A stretch of DNA of 64,000 bases from Pseudomonas marincola (GTDB lineage Bacteria; Pseudomonadota; Gammaproteobacteria; Pseudomonadales; Pseudomonadaceae). The position numbers were made by a program, and so were the translations under genes. A model generated the notes under the pieces. The model worked only from the letters and a program-made list of their open reading frames with translations, did not search any database and had not been told where the DNA came from. The DNA lies in assembly GCF_900116605.1 (NCBI RefSeq), contig NZ_FPBC01000011.1, positions 90,919 to 154,918 of the forward strand, in the 5' to 3' direction. Shown in pieces: positions 43,032-51,414 of the stretch. Numbering within the stretch: position 1 is the stretch's first letter; each line of letters begins with the position of its first letter.

Positions 43032-44012
43032 ATGACTGATCTGACCCTTGAATCTGCCAGCCGGCTGGTCTCTGCCCGTGAACTGTTCGGTATCGACAGC
43101 AACATGCGCGTACCGGTCCTGCTCAAGCACGATCATCAAGTGCCGGAAATCGACAGCGCCTACCGGTTTAATCCAGAAGTCACGCAAGCGGTGTTGGCAG
43201 GTTTTACCCGCAACCGTCGCGTGATGCTTCAGGGCTTGCACGGCACGGGCAAATCAACTCATATCGAGCAGATAGCGGCGCGGCTCAACTGGCCTTGCGT
43301 GCGGGTTAATCTGGACGGCCACATAAGCCGCCTGGACTTGATCGGCAAGGACGGCATTGTGTTGCGGGACGGCAAACAGGTCACCGAATTTCAGGAAGGC
43401 ATTCTGCCGTGGGCGCTGCGCCGGCCAGTGGCGCTGATATTCGATGAATACGATGCCGGGCGCCCGGACGTGATGTTCGTTATTCAGCGCATTCTTGAGC
43501 GTGACGGCAAACTCAACTTGCTCGACCAGAATCAGCTGATCACCCCACACCCGCAGTTTCGCCTGTTCGCCACATCTAACACGGTCGGTTTGGGTAACCT
43601 CAATGGCTTATACAGCGGCACACAAGTGCTCAATCAGGCGCAGCTCGACCGCTGGAATATCGTCGCCTGCCTGAACTACCTGCCCCCGGCTGAGGAGCAG
43701 GCAATTGTAGCCGCGCGGGTTCCGCAACTGCTTGCCCTCTACCCTGCACAACTGCTTGAGTCGATGGTGGCGGTGGCCGGCCTGACCCGTGAGGGCTTTG
43801 CCTGTGGCGACCTTTCGACGCTGATGTCGCCACGCGGTGTGATTGCATGGGCCGAAAACACTGAGATATTCGGTGATCCGGCGCTGGCATTTCGCCTGTC
43901 ATTTCTCAACAAGTGCGACGAAGCCGAGCGCAGCATTGTCGCGGAATACTACCAGCGCTGCTTCGATGATGAACTGCAAGAATCGGCGTTGCCGCACTTG
44001 GCGCTGGCGTGA
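43032..44012 (+). CDS. CobS-like AAA+ ATPase (MoxR/CobS group)
   Basis: 326 residues closely resembling the cobaltochelatase subunit CobS. The N-terminus VSARELFGIDSNMRVPVLLK is CobS-specific; Walker A GLHGTGKST is at about 68-76; Walker B ALIFDEYDAGRPDVMFVIQR is at about 134-153; sensor FRLFATSNTVGLGNLNGLYS follows. In aerobic B12 synthesis CobS acts with CobT and CobN to insert cobalt; here no cobN or cob gene is near. With the VWA gene it overlaps by four bases it forms a MoxR-VWA-type chaperone pair. The client is unknown. Confidence 0.88.
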   Translation: MTDLTLESASRLVSARELFGIDSNMRVPVLLKHDHQVPEIDSAYRFNPEVTQAVLAGFTRNRRVMLQGLHGTGKSTHIEQIAARLNWPCVRVNLDGHISRLDLIGKDGIVLRDGKQVTEFQEGILPWALRRPVALIFDEYDAGRPDVMFVIQRILERDGKLNLLDQNQLITPHPQFRLFATSNTVGLGNLNGLYSGTQVLNQAQLDRWNIVACLNYLPPAEEQAIVAARVPQLLALYPAQLLESMVAVAGLTREGFACGDLSTLMSPRGVIAWAENTEIFGDPALAFRLSFLNKCDEAERSIVAEYYQRCFDDELQESALPHLALA

Positions 44013-45745
44013 GCAGTGACATGCAACAACCACGACGCGAGAAGCGCCAACAGCAACTCGAAGAGCTGTGCGCTGCGTCTCTACGGGCGTTTTCCGGAGA
44101 ACGTCGCGTGCGCTATCGCGGCGCCCGGCTGGAAGTAGACGGCCAGCGCGTTGCGGTGCGCGCACCGCATCTGCACCCAGATCCACAACAGGATAACTTT
44201 GCGGACTACCGCGCCGTCGCCGACAGCCTGGCGCTGAAACTCAAGTACAGCGACCGCGCGCTTTTGCACACGCAATTACCTGCGCATCCGATTGCCCGGC
44301 TGGTATTCGAACTGCTTGAGCAACTGCGCGTTGAATCACTGGTGAGCGACTGCCACCCGGGCATGAAACGTAATCTTATGCAGCGCTACGGCAACTGGAG
44401 CCAGCAGTTTCTGGACTCAGGGCAAACCGAAGGGCACGTCGGCCTGATGCTCTTCACTGTGGCGCAAATGAGTTGGTTCCTGCTCTGCGGCGGGCGCGCC
44501 AGCGAGCAAACTGAAATGCTCATTGAAGCGCCGCGCCTAAGTCTGCTCGGTCACTTCGGCGCGCACTTCGGACTGCTAAGGCGAACGCGTAATGAGCAAC
44601 TGCGCTTCGGCGAACATGCGCTTTGGATTGCCGATAAAGTGGTCGAGCTGCTGGATCAGCTTGATGCAGAACTGCTCAATAACGATGAACGCAAAGTCTC
44701 GGAAATAGCTGAAAAATCGCACCTGGCTTTTGCCTTGCTGCTCGACAATGAGAGCGATGCAACGGGCGATGAGCACGCCACGACGGCTGGCGCAGGCAGC
44801 ACACGCAACGGCCACGACGCGTTCACCTACCCGGTTTACAGCCGCGACTATGATCGCGAGTTGAACGCCGCGAATCTGGTGCGCAGCGACCTGTTAAAGC
44901 AGCTTCGCCAACGCCTCGACCAGCGCGCTGCCGAACAAGGCCTGAATCTGCCAAGGCTGGCCAGACGCCTGCGTAACCTGCTGGCCGAACCGCAACGTGA
45001 TGGCTGGGCGTTTGCTCAGGCGGACGGTCAAATAGACGCTGGCAGACTCAGCCGCCTGATCATCAGCCCCGAACAGCGCGAGATATTTCGCCATGAACGC
45101 GAGCGGCCGCACAGCGATTGCTGCGTGACCCTGCTGGTCGACAACTCAGGCTCAATGCGCAATCACATTGAGTCGATTGCGTTACTGGTCGACACCTTGA
45201 GTCGCGCCCTTGAGTTAGCCGGCGCCAAGAGCGAGATACTTGGCTTCACCACTGGCCAGTGGAATGGCGGACGACCGCTTAAACGTTGGCGCGCAGCAGG
45301 CCAACCGGCCAATCCTGGCCGTTTAAATGAGCTTGAGCACCGCGTATACAAAGACGCCAGCACCTCTTGGCGCAAAGCGCGGCCAAGCATTGCGGCGCTG
45401 CTGAAATCGGATCTGTTCCGCGAGAGCGTCGACAGTGAAGCCTTGCTCTGGGCGCATCAGCGATTGCGCCGCAGTGATGCCAAACGGCGCATCCTGATCA
45501 TTATCAGCGACGGCTGCCCAATGGACAGCGCCACCCATCAAACCAATGATCAGGACATTCTCGACCTGCACCTGAAACAGGTCGCACGGCAGATCGAGCA
45601 GCAGCCCGGCGTGGAATTATATGCGTTGGGCGTGGGCCTGGATCTTAGCAACTACTACCAGAACAGCCTCGAGCTGGACTTGTCACAGAGCTTCGACAAC
45701 CGGGTTTTCGACGAGATTTTACAGCTCTTGCACACACGCCAGTAG
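44009..45745 (+). CDS. CobT-like VWA-domain protein
   Basis: 578 residues resembling cobaltochelatase CobT. The N-terminal half is helical (FADYRAVADSLALKLKYSDR, LLEQLRVESLVSD). A linker with DNESDATGDEH precedes FTYPVYSRDYDRELNAANLV. The C-terminal von Willebrand A domain has an intact metal site, DNSGS at residues 378-382, then GFTTGQWNGGRPLKRWRAAG, NELEHRVYKDA and IIISDGCPMDS. It starts four bases inside the CobS-like gene, so both are made together. Both partners look catalytically complete, so the pair should be active on some protein other than a B12 chelatase encoded nearby. Confidence 0.87.
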   Translation: MSSDMQQPRREKRQQQLEELCAASLRAFSGERRVRYRGARLEVDGQRVAVRAPHLHPDPQQDNFADYRAVADSLALKLKYSDRALLHTQLPAHPIARLVFELLEQLRVESLVSDCHPGMKRNLMQRYGNWSQQFLDSGQTEGHVGLMLFTVAQMSWFLLCGGRASEQTEMLIEAPRLSLLGHFGAHFGLLRRTRNEQLRFGEHALWIADKVVELLDQLDAELLNNDERKVSEIAEKSHLAFALLLDNESDATGDEHATTAGAGSTRNGHDAFTYPVYSRDYDRELNAANLVRSDLLKQLRQRLDQRAAEQGLNLPRLARRLRNLLAEPQRDGWAFAQADGQIDAGRLSRLIISPEQREIFRHERERPHSDCCVTLLVDNSGSMRNHIESIALLVDTLSRALELAGAKSEILGFTTGQWNGGRPLKRWRAAGQPANPGRLNELEHRVYKDASTSWRKARPSIAALLKSDLFRESVDSEALLWAHQRLRRSDAKRRILIIISDGCPMDSATHQTNDQDILDLHLKQVARQIEQQPGVELYALGVGLDLSNYYQNSLELDLSQSFDNRVFDEILQLLHTRQ

Positions 45746-45790
45746 GCGTGCACCATCGCTGCCAACTGGCCCCTTCAGCGCCCCTTTTAC

Positions 45791-45814
45791 ACTCATAAAA
45801 ATGAGTCATTTTTT
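45791..45814. other. AT-rich palindrome / possible terminator of the CobT-like gene
   Basis: AAAAATGAGTCATTTTT at 45797-45813 is a perfect palindrome about a central G. It can also fold as ACTCAT-AAAA-ATGAGT followed by CATTTTTT. It could terminate the gene ending at 45745 or bind a regulator. Confidence 0.5.
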
Positions 45815-45869
45815 GGTGCAAACAGCTGATTTAGAGCGATTTATTGCCCCTAAACCGCGCACTTCAAAC

Positions 45870-45901
45870 TGGCCCCAGACAGGCGCTTGATGTGGCCCTA
45901 A
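45870..45901 (+). promoter_or_regulatory. Candidate TauR operator of the TRAP operon
   Basis: Plus strand: TGGCCCC at 45870, 16 bases, TGGCCCTAA at 45893 (23-base step). The layout and the internal ACAGGCG are near-identical to the yeiH-tauE site (ACAAGGCG). Confidence 0.6.
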
Positions 45902-46097
45902 ACAGACCTCAAACACAGGCGGATTATTGGTCCCGGTCAAACGTAAAGACGGGAAAATAATACGGCATCGCAGACATTAGCAGCACTGCAATGCAACACA
46001 CGTCTCTTCGGTTTTGCTCGAGTTTGGTCCCAGGATTTTGGAAACCGCTCGGCCTGCACTTTCGTAATCCAAAACAACTAGAACGGAGTACGCAGTT

Positions 46098-47114
46098 ATG
46101 ACAACCAGCAAACAGTTCACCCGACCGCTCGCCCTCGCCATGTGCTTACTGGCATCTGCGCTTGGCAGCAGCATGACCCACGCGAAGACCTTCCGTGTTG
46201 CAGTGGGCGATGGTGCCGGCGGCACCCAACACGAACTCGGCCTGAAGTTTGCTGAGGAGCTGAAAGCCCGTACCAACGGCAAGGATGAAGCCAAGCTATT
46301 TCTCAATGGCCAACTTGGCAGCGAAGAAGACACCGTCAGCAACGCCGCAATGGGCACCCTCGACTTCTCGATTCTGGCGATCAACAACGTCACACCGTTC
46401 TCGCCGTCCGTTGGCATTCTGACCATGCCCTACATGATCCAGAGCCTGGATGATGCAGTGGCCATGACGCAAAGCGACATCGGCAAGCAGTTGATCGACA
46501 ACACCGTGCGCGATGCCGGTGTGCGAATCATCGGCTGGGCTTACTCGGGTTTCCGGGTACTGACCAACTCGAAAAAGCCGGTGAACACCGTCGCCGACCT
46601 CAAGGGTCTGCAGATTCGCGTACCGAAAAACGAAATCATGATCGACACCTATCGCGCCTGGGGAATTAACCCAACGCCAATGGCCTGGTCGGAGACGTTT
46701 ACCGGCTTGCAACTGAAAGTGGTCGATGGTCAGGACAACCCGTACCTGACTGTGAACGCGATGAAGTTCGACGAAGTGCAGAAGTACGTCACTAACCTGC
46801 GCTACCTGTTCTCCATTGAACCGCTGATTGTCAGCGAGTCGATGTTTGAAGAGCAGACTCCGGAAATGCAGCAGATCATTCTGGATGCAGGCAAAGCTGC
46901 CACCTTGCACAGTGAAAAGTGGCTGGTTGCGCAAGAAGACAAGATCAAGCAAGAGCTGACCGCCAAAGGCATGGTAATCACCGACCCGGCCAATGGCGAG
47001 AAAGAATGGATCGATCTGGCAGTCAGCAAGGTGTGGCCTAAGTACTACGAGCAAATCGGCGGTAAAGATCAGGTCAATGTCGTGCTCAAGGCCCTGGGTC
47101 GCGACACCATCTAA
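46098..47114 (+). CDS. TRAP transporter substrate-binding protein (DctP type; TauK/IseK-like)
   Basis: 338-residue precursor with a Sec signal (RPLALAMCLLASALGSSMTH-AK) and the DctP fold: KFAEELKARTNGKDEAKLF, LNGQLGSEEDTVSNAAMGTL, the substrate-gating arginine region LKGLQIRVPKNEIMIDTYRA and WSETFTGLQLKVVDGQDNP. It captures an organic anion in the periplasm. Lying at the edge of the sulfonate island behind a shared operator, it probably binds taurine or isethionate. Context, not sequence, is the basis for the ligand. Confidence 0.88.
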   Translation: MTTSKQFTRPLALAMCLLASALGSSMTHAKTFRVAVGDGAGGTQHELGLKFAEELKARTNGKDEAKLFLNGQLGSEEDTVSNAAMGTLDFSILAINNVTPFSPSVGILTMPYMIQSLDDAVAMTQSDIGKQLIDNTVRDAGVRIIGWAYSGFRVLTNSKKPVNTVADLKGLQIRVPKNEIMIDTYRAWGINPTPMAWSETFTGLQLKVVDGQDNPYLTVNAMKFDEVQKYVTNLRYLFSIEPLIVSESMFEEQTPEMQQIILDAGKAATLHSEKWLVAQEDKIKQELTAKGMVITDPANGEKEWIDLAVSKVWPKYYEQIGGKDQVNVVLKALGRDTI

Positions 47115-47257
47115 ACCGTCAGGTGCCGGCAACCCCGGCACCTGCCCCCCTTTCCCTGATCACGGTCTGCGGCGAACTTGCTGTTCGCTGCGGGCTAATT
47201 GCTCACGCAGCACAACGCCCGCTTCTACCCTGAAGCCGAGCGTTCAGGAAGGCGATC

Positions 47258-47839
47258 ATGAAACCTGCCAGCCGCTTCTTCAAAATTATCGACAACCTCG
47301 AGAATTACATTTGCCGGGTCCTGTTGGCCCTGTTTGTAATTATCCTGTTTGCGCAAATTCTCAGCCGTAACCTGTTCAATCACTCCCTTTCATGGACCGA
47401 GGAATTGGTTACCTACATGTTTGTCTGGTTCGCATTCTTCGGCGCCAGTTACGCGGCCAAATTAGCCGCACACAACCGCGTTACGTTCCAGTTCAAGTTG
47501 ATGCCACGCAAGGTTGCTGTAGCGCTGGAAGCGCTGTCGGATTTGATCTGGGTCTGCTTCAACTGCTACTTCGTCTACCTCAGCGTGATGTTCTTCATGA
47601 AGGCCAATGTCTTCTGGAAATCGCAGACGCTGGGCATCCCGATGAAGTACCTGTATCTGGTTCTGCCAATCGCGTTCACCTTGATGACCTTGCGCGTCCT
47701 TCAGGTCAACTATTACAAGCTGGTCAAGGGCATCGATATTCGCGACCCGGAAGCCCAGGAACTGGAAAAGATCATTCAGGACTCCCAAGCCAAAAACACC
47801 CGCGAAGTAAGCCAGTTTCAGGAGCGGGTCCATGGTTGA
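47258..47839 (+). CDS. TRAP transporter small permease (DctQ type)
   Basis: 193 residues with four membrane helices (ICRVLLALFVIILFAQILSR, LVTYMFVWFAFFGASYAAKL, ALSDLIWVCFNCYFVYLSVM, KYLYLVLPIAFTLMTLRVLQ) and the DctQ hallmark SLSWTEELVTYMFVW. A hydrophilic C-terminal tail of about 45 residues is somewhat long. It overlaps the large permease gene by eight bases. GGAAGGCG lies ahead of the start. Confidence 0.88.
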   Translation: MKPASRFFKIIDNLENYICRVLLALFVIILFAQILSRNLFNHSLSWTEELVTYMFVWFAFFGASYAAKLAAHNRVTFQFKLMPRKVAVALEALSDLIWVCFNCYFVYLSVMFFMKANVFWKSQTLGIPMKYLYLVLPIAFTLMTLRVLQVNYYKLVKGIDIRDPEAQELEKIIQDSQAKNTREVSQFQERVHG

Positions 47840-49175
47840 TACCACGATCGTCTATATCCTTTTCGGCTCCTTCATTCTGCTGTTGCTGATAGGCACGCCC
47901 ATCAGCATTTCACTGGCAGTATCGGCCCTGGCCTCGTTTCTTTATCTGGGTGAGAACCCGATCAAGTTCGTCCAGATTGCCTTCACCTCAGTGGGCTCGT
48001 TTCCACTGATGGCACTGCCGGCATTTATTCTCGCCGGCGCGCTCATGGAGGCAGCCGGTATTTCCAGGCGGCTGGTAACGCTGGCCGAAAGCTTTGCCGG
48101 GCCGATTACCGGTGGCATGTCTGCCGCAGCCGTACTGGCTTGCCTGTTCTTCGGTGCAATCTCGGGCTCAGGTCCCGCGACAACGGCTGCCGTCGGCATG
48201 CTGATGATTCCGGCGATGGTCAAGCGCGGCTACGCCAAAGGTTACGCGTCGGCCGTTACGGCCTCATCCGGCGGGCTTGGCATCATCATTCCGCCGTCGA
48301 TTCCGATGGTGATCTTCGGGATCTCGGCCATGGGCATGCTGCCACCACCGGCTGCGGTGGAGAAATACGGCGCCTTTGACACCGTGTCGATTCCCAAACT
48401 GTTTATTGCAGGTGTGGTGCCCGGCTTGATGCTGGCGGGCGGCTTGCTGATCATGAACTACTTTCGCTGCAAAAAACTCGGCTACACCGGCAGCAACGAT
48501 GGCTGGTCAGGCAGCAAGATACGCAAGGCCATGCGCGATGGTTTCTGGTCGATGCTGGCGCCGTTCGTGATTCTCGGCGGCATTTACACCGGGCTGTTTA
48601 CGCCGACCGAATCTGCCATCGTGGCAATTTTCTACACCTTGTTTGTCGGCCTGTTCATCCATAAGGAACTGCGTTTACCGGAGATTTTCAAATCGCTGGA
48701 AACCACCACCTGGATCACCGGCAGGGTGCTGGTGATTCTGTTTACCGCCACAGTGTTCGGCCGCTTGTTGGTTGAAAATCAGATTCCGGCGGTGGTGGCC
48801 GACTCGATGCTGAGCCTGACGGACAACATCTACCTGATCTGGATACTGATCATCGGGTTCCTGCTGTTTGTCGGCATGTTCATGGAAACGCTGGCTGCGA
48901 TCATGATTCTGACACCGGTAATTCTGCCAATCACCTATACGCTGGGGATCGATCCGGTGCACTTTGGCATCGTCCTGATCTGCTGCCTGAGCATCGGCTT
49001 CATGACGCCGCCCATGGGCGAGAACCTGTTCATTGCCTCGGGTATTTCGGGGACGGCCATTGAAGACATCTCGAAACGGGCATTGCCATTCGTGGCCATC
49101 CTGACCATCGCGACCTTCATTATCGCCTGCGTTCCCGCAATAACCCTGACCTTGCCCAGACTGCTTGGCTACTGA
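47832..49175 (+). CDS. TRAP transporter large permease (DctM type)
   Basis: 447 residues with about twelve membrane helices and the DctM stretches ALPAFILAGALMEAAGISRR, FFGAISGSGPATTAAVGML, ASSGGLGIIIPPSIPMVIFG and SIGFMTPPMGENLFIASGIS. It forms the Na+-driven transport channel with DctQ. The start lies inside the end of the small permease gene. A bidirectional terminator follows at 49258-49285. Confidence 0.9.
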   Translation: MVDTTIVYILFGSFILLLLIGTPISISLAVSALASFLYLGENPIKFVQIAFTSVGSFPLMALPAFILAGALMEAAGISRRLVTLAESFAGPITGGMSAAAVLACLFFGAISGSGPATTAAVGMLMIPAMVKRGYAKGYASAVTASSGGLGIIIPPSIPMVIFGISAMGMLPPPAAVEKYGAFDTVSIPKLFIAGVVPGLMLAGGLLIMNYFRCKKLGYTGSNDGWSGSKIRKAMRDGFWSMLAPFVILGGIYTGLFTPTESAIVAIFYTLFVGLFIHKELRLPEIFKSLETTTWITGRVLVILFTATVFGRLLVENQIPAVVADSMLSLTDNIYLIWILIIGFLLFVGMFMETLAAIMILTPVILPITYTLGIDPVHFGIVLICCLSIGFMTPPMGENLFIASGISGTAIEDISKRALPFVAILTIATFIIACVPAITLTLPRLLGY

Positions 49176-49257
49176 CAACCACATGGTGCTGGCGACCCGC
49201 GATACAGGTCGCTGAGCACAGCGCCAGTCAGTAGCCAGGCGATACCATGCAACTGCC

Positions 49258-49285
49258 AACGGGCTCACTACGGTGAGCCCGTTTT
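49258..49285. terminator. Bidirectional terminator
   Basis: Eleven-base-pair stem (49258-49268 with 49273-49283), four-base loop, then T on the plus strand. It lies between the TRAP operon and the convergent dehydrogenase operon. Confidence 0.88.
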
Positions 49286-49289
49286 CGAT

Positions 49290-50393
49290 TCAGGGCTGCT
49301 CCAGTGCATCGACCAATGCCTTGAGAAACCGCGCGGCCTCGCCTCCCGTAACAGCGCGGTGATCGAAGGTCAGCGACAACGGCAAAATCGGGTGCACCAC
49401 GACCTTGCCGGCCACCGCAACGGGTTCGTCACGGATGCCTCCGGCGCCGATGATGGTCACTTGCGGCGGGACAATGATCGGGTTGGCGTAACGGCCAAAC
49501 AGCGTGCCGAAGTTCGACAGCGTGATGGTCGCGCCCATCATTTCCTGCGGCGGAATCGAACGCGCCTTAACATCCGCGCGCAATCGCGCCATGCCCTCTT
49601 TCAGGTCCTCGGCGCTACGCGCGCCAACATCACGCAGCACCGGCACAAACAGGCCATCGGGGCTATCAACCGCAATGCCAAGATCCAGGCTCTGATGCTG
49701 CTTGATCGACAGTGACTGACCGTCAAACCAGCTATTGAGTACCGGCTCGACTGTACCGGCCTGGGCGATTGCCTGAGCCAGCCGCACCATCGGGTCACGC
49801 GCTTGCTTCCAGCGATGCAAATCGGCATCGCCGACAATCACCACCGGCACCACTTGCGCATGCGAGCGCGCCATATTGATGGCCATGCTGCGGCGCACCC
49901 CGCGCAGTTTCTCCCCGCCGAATTTATCGCGTGCCGTCTGGCTTGCCGCCTCGACATCCGCTCTGGTGATCAGGCCATTGCTGCCGCTGCCGCTGAGCCC
50001 GTCGAGATCGACGCCAACCTGCCGCGCAAACTGGCGCACGGCAGGCGTCGCACGCGCAGCCGAGTGCTCACGAGTCGACGGCGCTGCACCGATGAAAAAG
50101 TGATCTTCCTGCTCGGCTTTGCCACCGTCCAGGCGCCCGACCACGGTGCCGGCATCCGCTTCGCCTTCGTACGCCAACAGCGGCTCACCGACATGCAGAA
50201 TATCGCCCTCGTTGCCGAAGGTTTTCAGCACCACGCCATCATAAGGCGCGGGAATATCGACAATTGCCTTGGCGGTTTCGACCGAGACCAGCAACTGATC
50301 TGCCTTAACCGTATCGCCCGCAGCGACATGCCACTGAACGATTTCTGCCTCCTGCAACCCCTCACCCAAATCGGGCAAATTGAAGTTCTTCAT
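49290..50393 (-). CDS. 2-oxoacid dehydrogenase E2 (dihydrolipoamide acyltransferase)
   Basis: 367 residues: one lipoyl domain (MKNFNLPDLGEGLQEAEIVQ; lipoyl Lys in SVETAKAIVDIPAP), an E1/E3-binding domain (RATPAVRQFARQVGVDLDGL, ITRADVEA) and the catalytic domain ending SLTFDHRAVTGGEAARFL with the His of DHR. It moves acyl groups from E1 to CoA. The ATG at 50393 has GGAG six bases ahead. Last gene of the LeuDH-E1alpha-E1beta-E2 operon; no E3 gene is adjacent, so a shared lipoamide dehydrogenase must serve. Confidence 0.9.
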   Translation of the reverse strand: MKNFNLPDLGEGLQEAEIVQWHVAAGDTVKADQLLVSVETAKAIVDIPAPYDGVVLKTFGNEGDILHVGEPLLAYEGEADAGTVVGRLDGGKAEQEDHFFIGAAPSTREHSAARATPAVRQFARQVGVDLDGLSGSGSNGLITRADVEAASQTARDKFGGEKLRGVRRSMAINMARSHAQVVPVVIVGDADLHRWKQARDPMVRLAQAIAQAGTVEPVLNSWFDGQSLSIKQHQSLDLGIAVDSPDGLFVPVLRDVGARSAEDLKEGMARLRADVKARSIPPQEMMGATITLSNFGTLFGRYANPIIVPPQVTIIGAGGIRDEPVAVAGKVVVHPILPLSLTFDHRAVTGGEAARFLKALVDALEQP

Positions 50394-50424
50394 ACGGCTC
50401 TCCTGCACAGTTGAGCGCTGGCTA

Positions 50425-51414
50425 TCAGGCGTATTCGAGCACCTCGGTGCACGCACTGAGAATGTCTGTCACCGCGGGGATGTAGAGTTGCTCCATCCGG
50501 TACAAAGGCGGCGGAATATCCGGCGCGGTTACGCGGACGATGGGCGCCTGCAAATCCAGCCATGCGCGCTCATACAAACCGGCGGCAATCTCACTGCCAA
50601 CCGCGCAGCTCTTCGGCGCTTCGTGAACAATCACGCAGCGTCCGGTTTTGCGCACCGAAGCCTGCAGCGTGTCCATGTCCAGTGGTTTGACGCAGGCCAC
50701 GTCAATCACCTCAACCGAGACGGCCTGCTCGCTCAGCGCAGCCGCCGCCAGCAGGCTTTCATGCACGCTGGCGCCCCAAGTGATGAGGGTCAGGTCTGCG
50801 CCCTCGCGCAAGGTGAAGCAGGTGTCCAGTGGCAAGCGTTTGCCATCGTCCACCAGCGGTTGCGGGTTCATCCGGTACAGCCGCGTTGGCTCAAGAAACA
50901 CCACCGGGTCCGGGTCGTCGATGGCCGCGAGTAACAGCCCATATGCTCTGGCCGGCGACGAAGGAATGACCAGGCGCAGGCCGGGAATCTGCGCAAACAT
51001 CGCTTCGGTGCTTTCGCTGTGATGTTCCGGCGCGCGAATGCCGGCGCCCATTGGCGTGCGTAACACCAACGGGCATGTCAGCCGGCCACGCGTGCGATTG
51101 CGCATGCGGCTGGCATGCGACACCAGATGATCCAGCGCCGGGTAGATAAAGCCCATGAACTGGATTTCCATGACCGGTTTCAGCCCCTGCGCCGCCATGC
51201 CGACCGCCAATCCGCTGATCATGGTTTCGGCCAACGGTGTGTCGATCACCCGCTTCAACCCGAATGCATCGCGCAAACCCTGAGTGGCGCGAAATACACC
51301 GCCGTTTACGCCAACATCTTCGCCGAGCACCACCACGTTTTCGTCTTCATTCATGGCCCGGTGCAGCGCCAGATTCACCGCCTCGAGCAGGCTTAATTTG
51401 CTTGGCTCATTCAT
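50425..51414 (-). CDS. 2-oxoacid dehydrogenase E1 beta subunit
   Basis: 329 residues of the E1-beta family: LLEAVNLALHRAMNEDENVV, LGEDVGVNGGVFRATQGLRD, RVIDTPLAETMISGLAVGMA, RTPMGAGIRAPEHHSESTEA. With E1 alpha it decarboxylates a 2-oxoacid using ThDP. The arrangement matches PA3415-PA3418 of P. aeruginosa as I recall it. The start overlaps the E1 alpha stop by eight bases. Confidence 0.9.
   Translation of the reverse strand: MNEPSKLSLLEAVNLALHRAMNEDENVVVLGEDVGVNGGVFRATQGLRDAFGLKRVIDTPLAETMISGLAVGMAAQGLKPVMEIQFMGFIYPALDHLVSHASRMRNRTRGRLTCPLVLRTPMGAGIRAPEHHSESTEAMFAQIPGLRLVIPSSPARAYGLLLAAIDDPDPVVFLEPTRLYRMNPQPLVDDGKRLPLDTCFTLREGADLTLITWGASVHESLLAAAALSEQAVSVEVIDVACVKPLDMDTLQASVRKTGRCVIVHEAPKSCAVGSEIAAGLYERAWLDLQAPIVRVTAPDIPPPLYRMEQLYIPAVTDILSACTEVLEYA

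Larger units (their letters stand above)
45746..46097. other. Regulatory region ahead of the TRAP operon
   Basis: 352 bases with an AACTGGCCCC at 45764-45773, an AT-rich palindrome at 45797-45813, a TGG direct-repeat pair at 45870-45901, and TTGGTCCC elements near 45927 and 46024. No gene is visible. It is unusually rich in repeated elements for its length. Confidence 0.55.

Noticed and set aside
43032..45745. Calling the AAA+/VWA pair a cobaltochelatase for B12 synthesis
   Set aside because: No cobN or other cobalamin gene is in the window and the promoter elements match the sulfonate genes; the name CobS/CobT-like is kept only for similarity.
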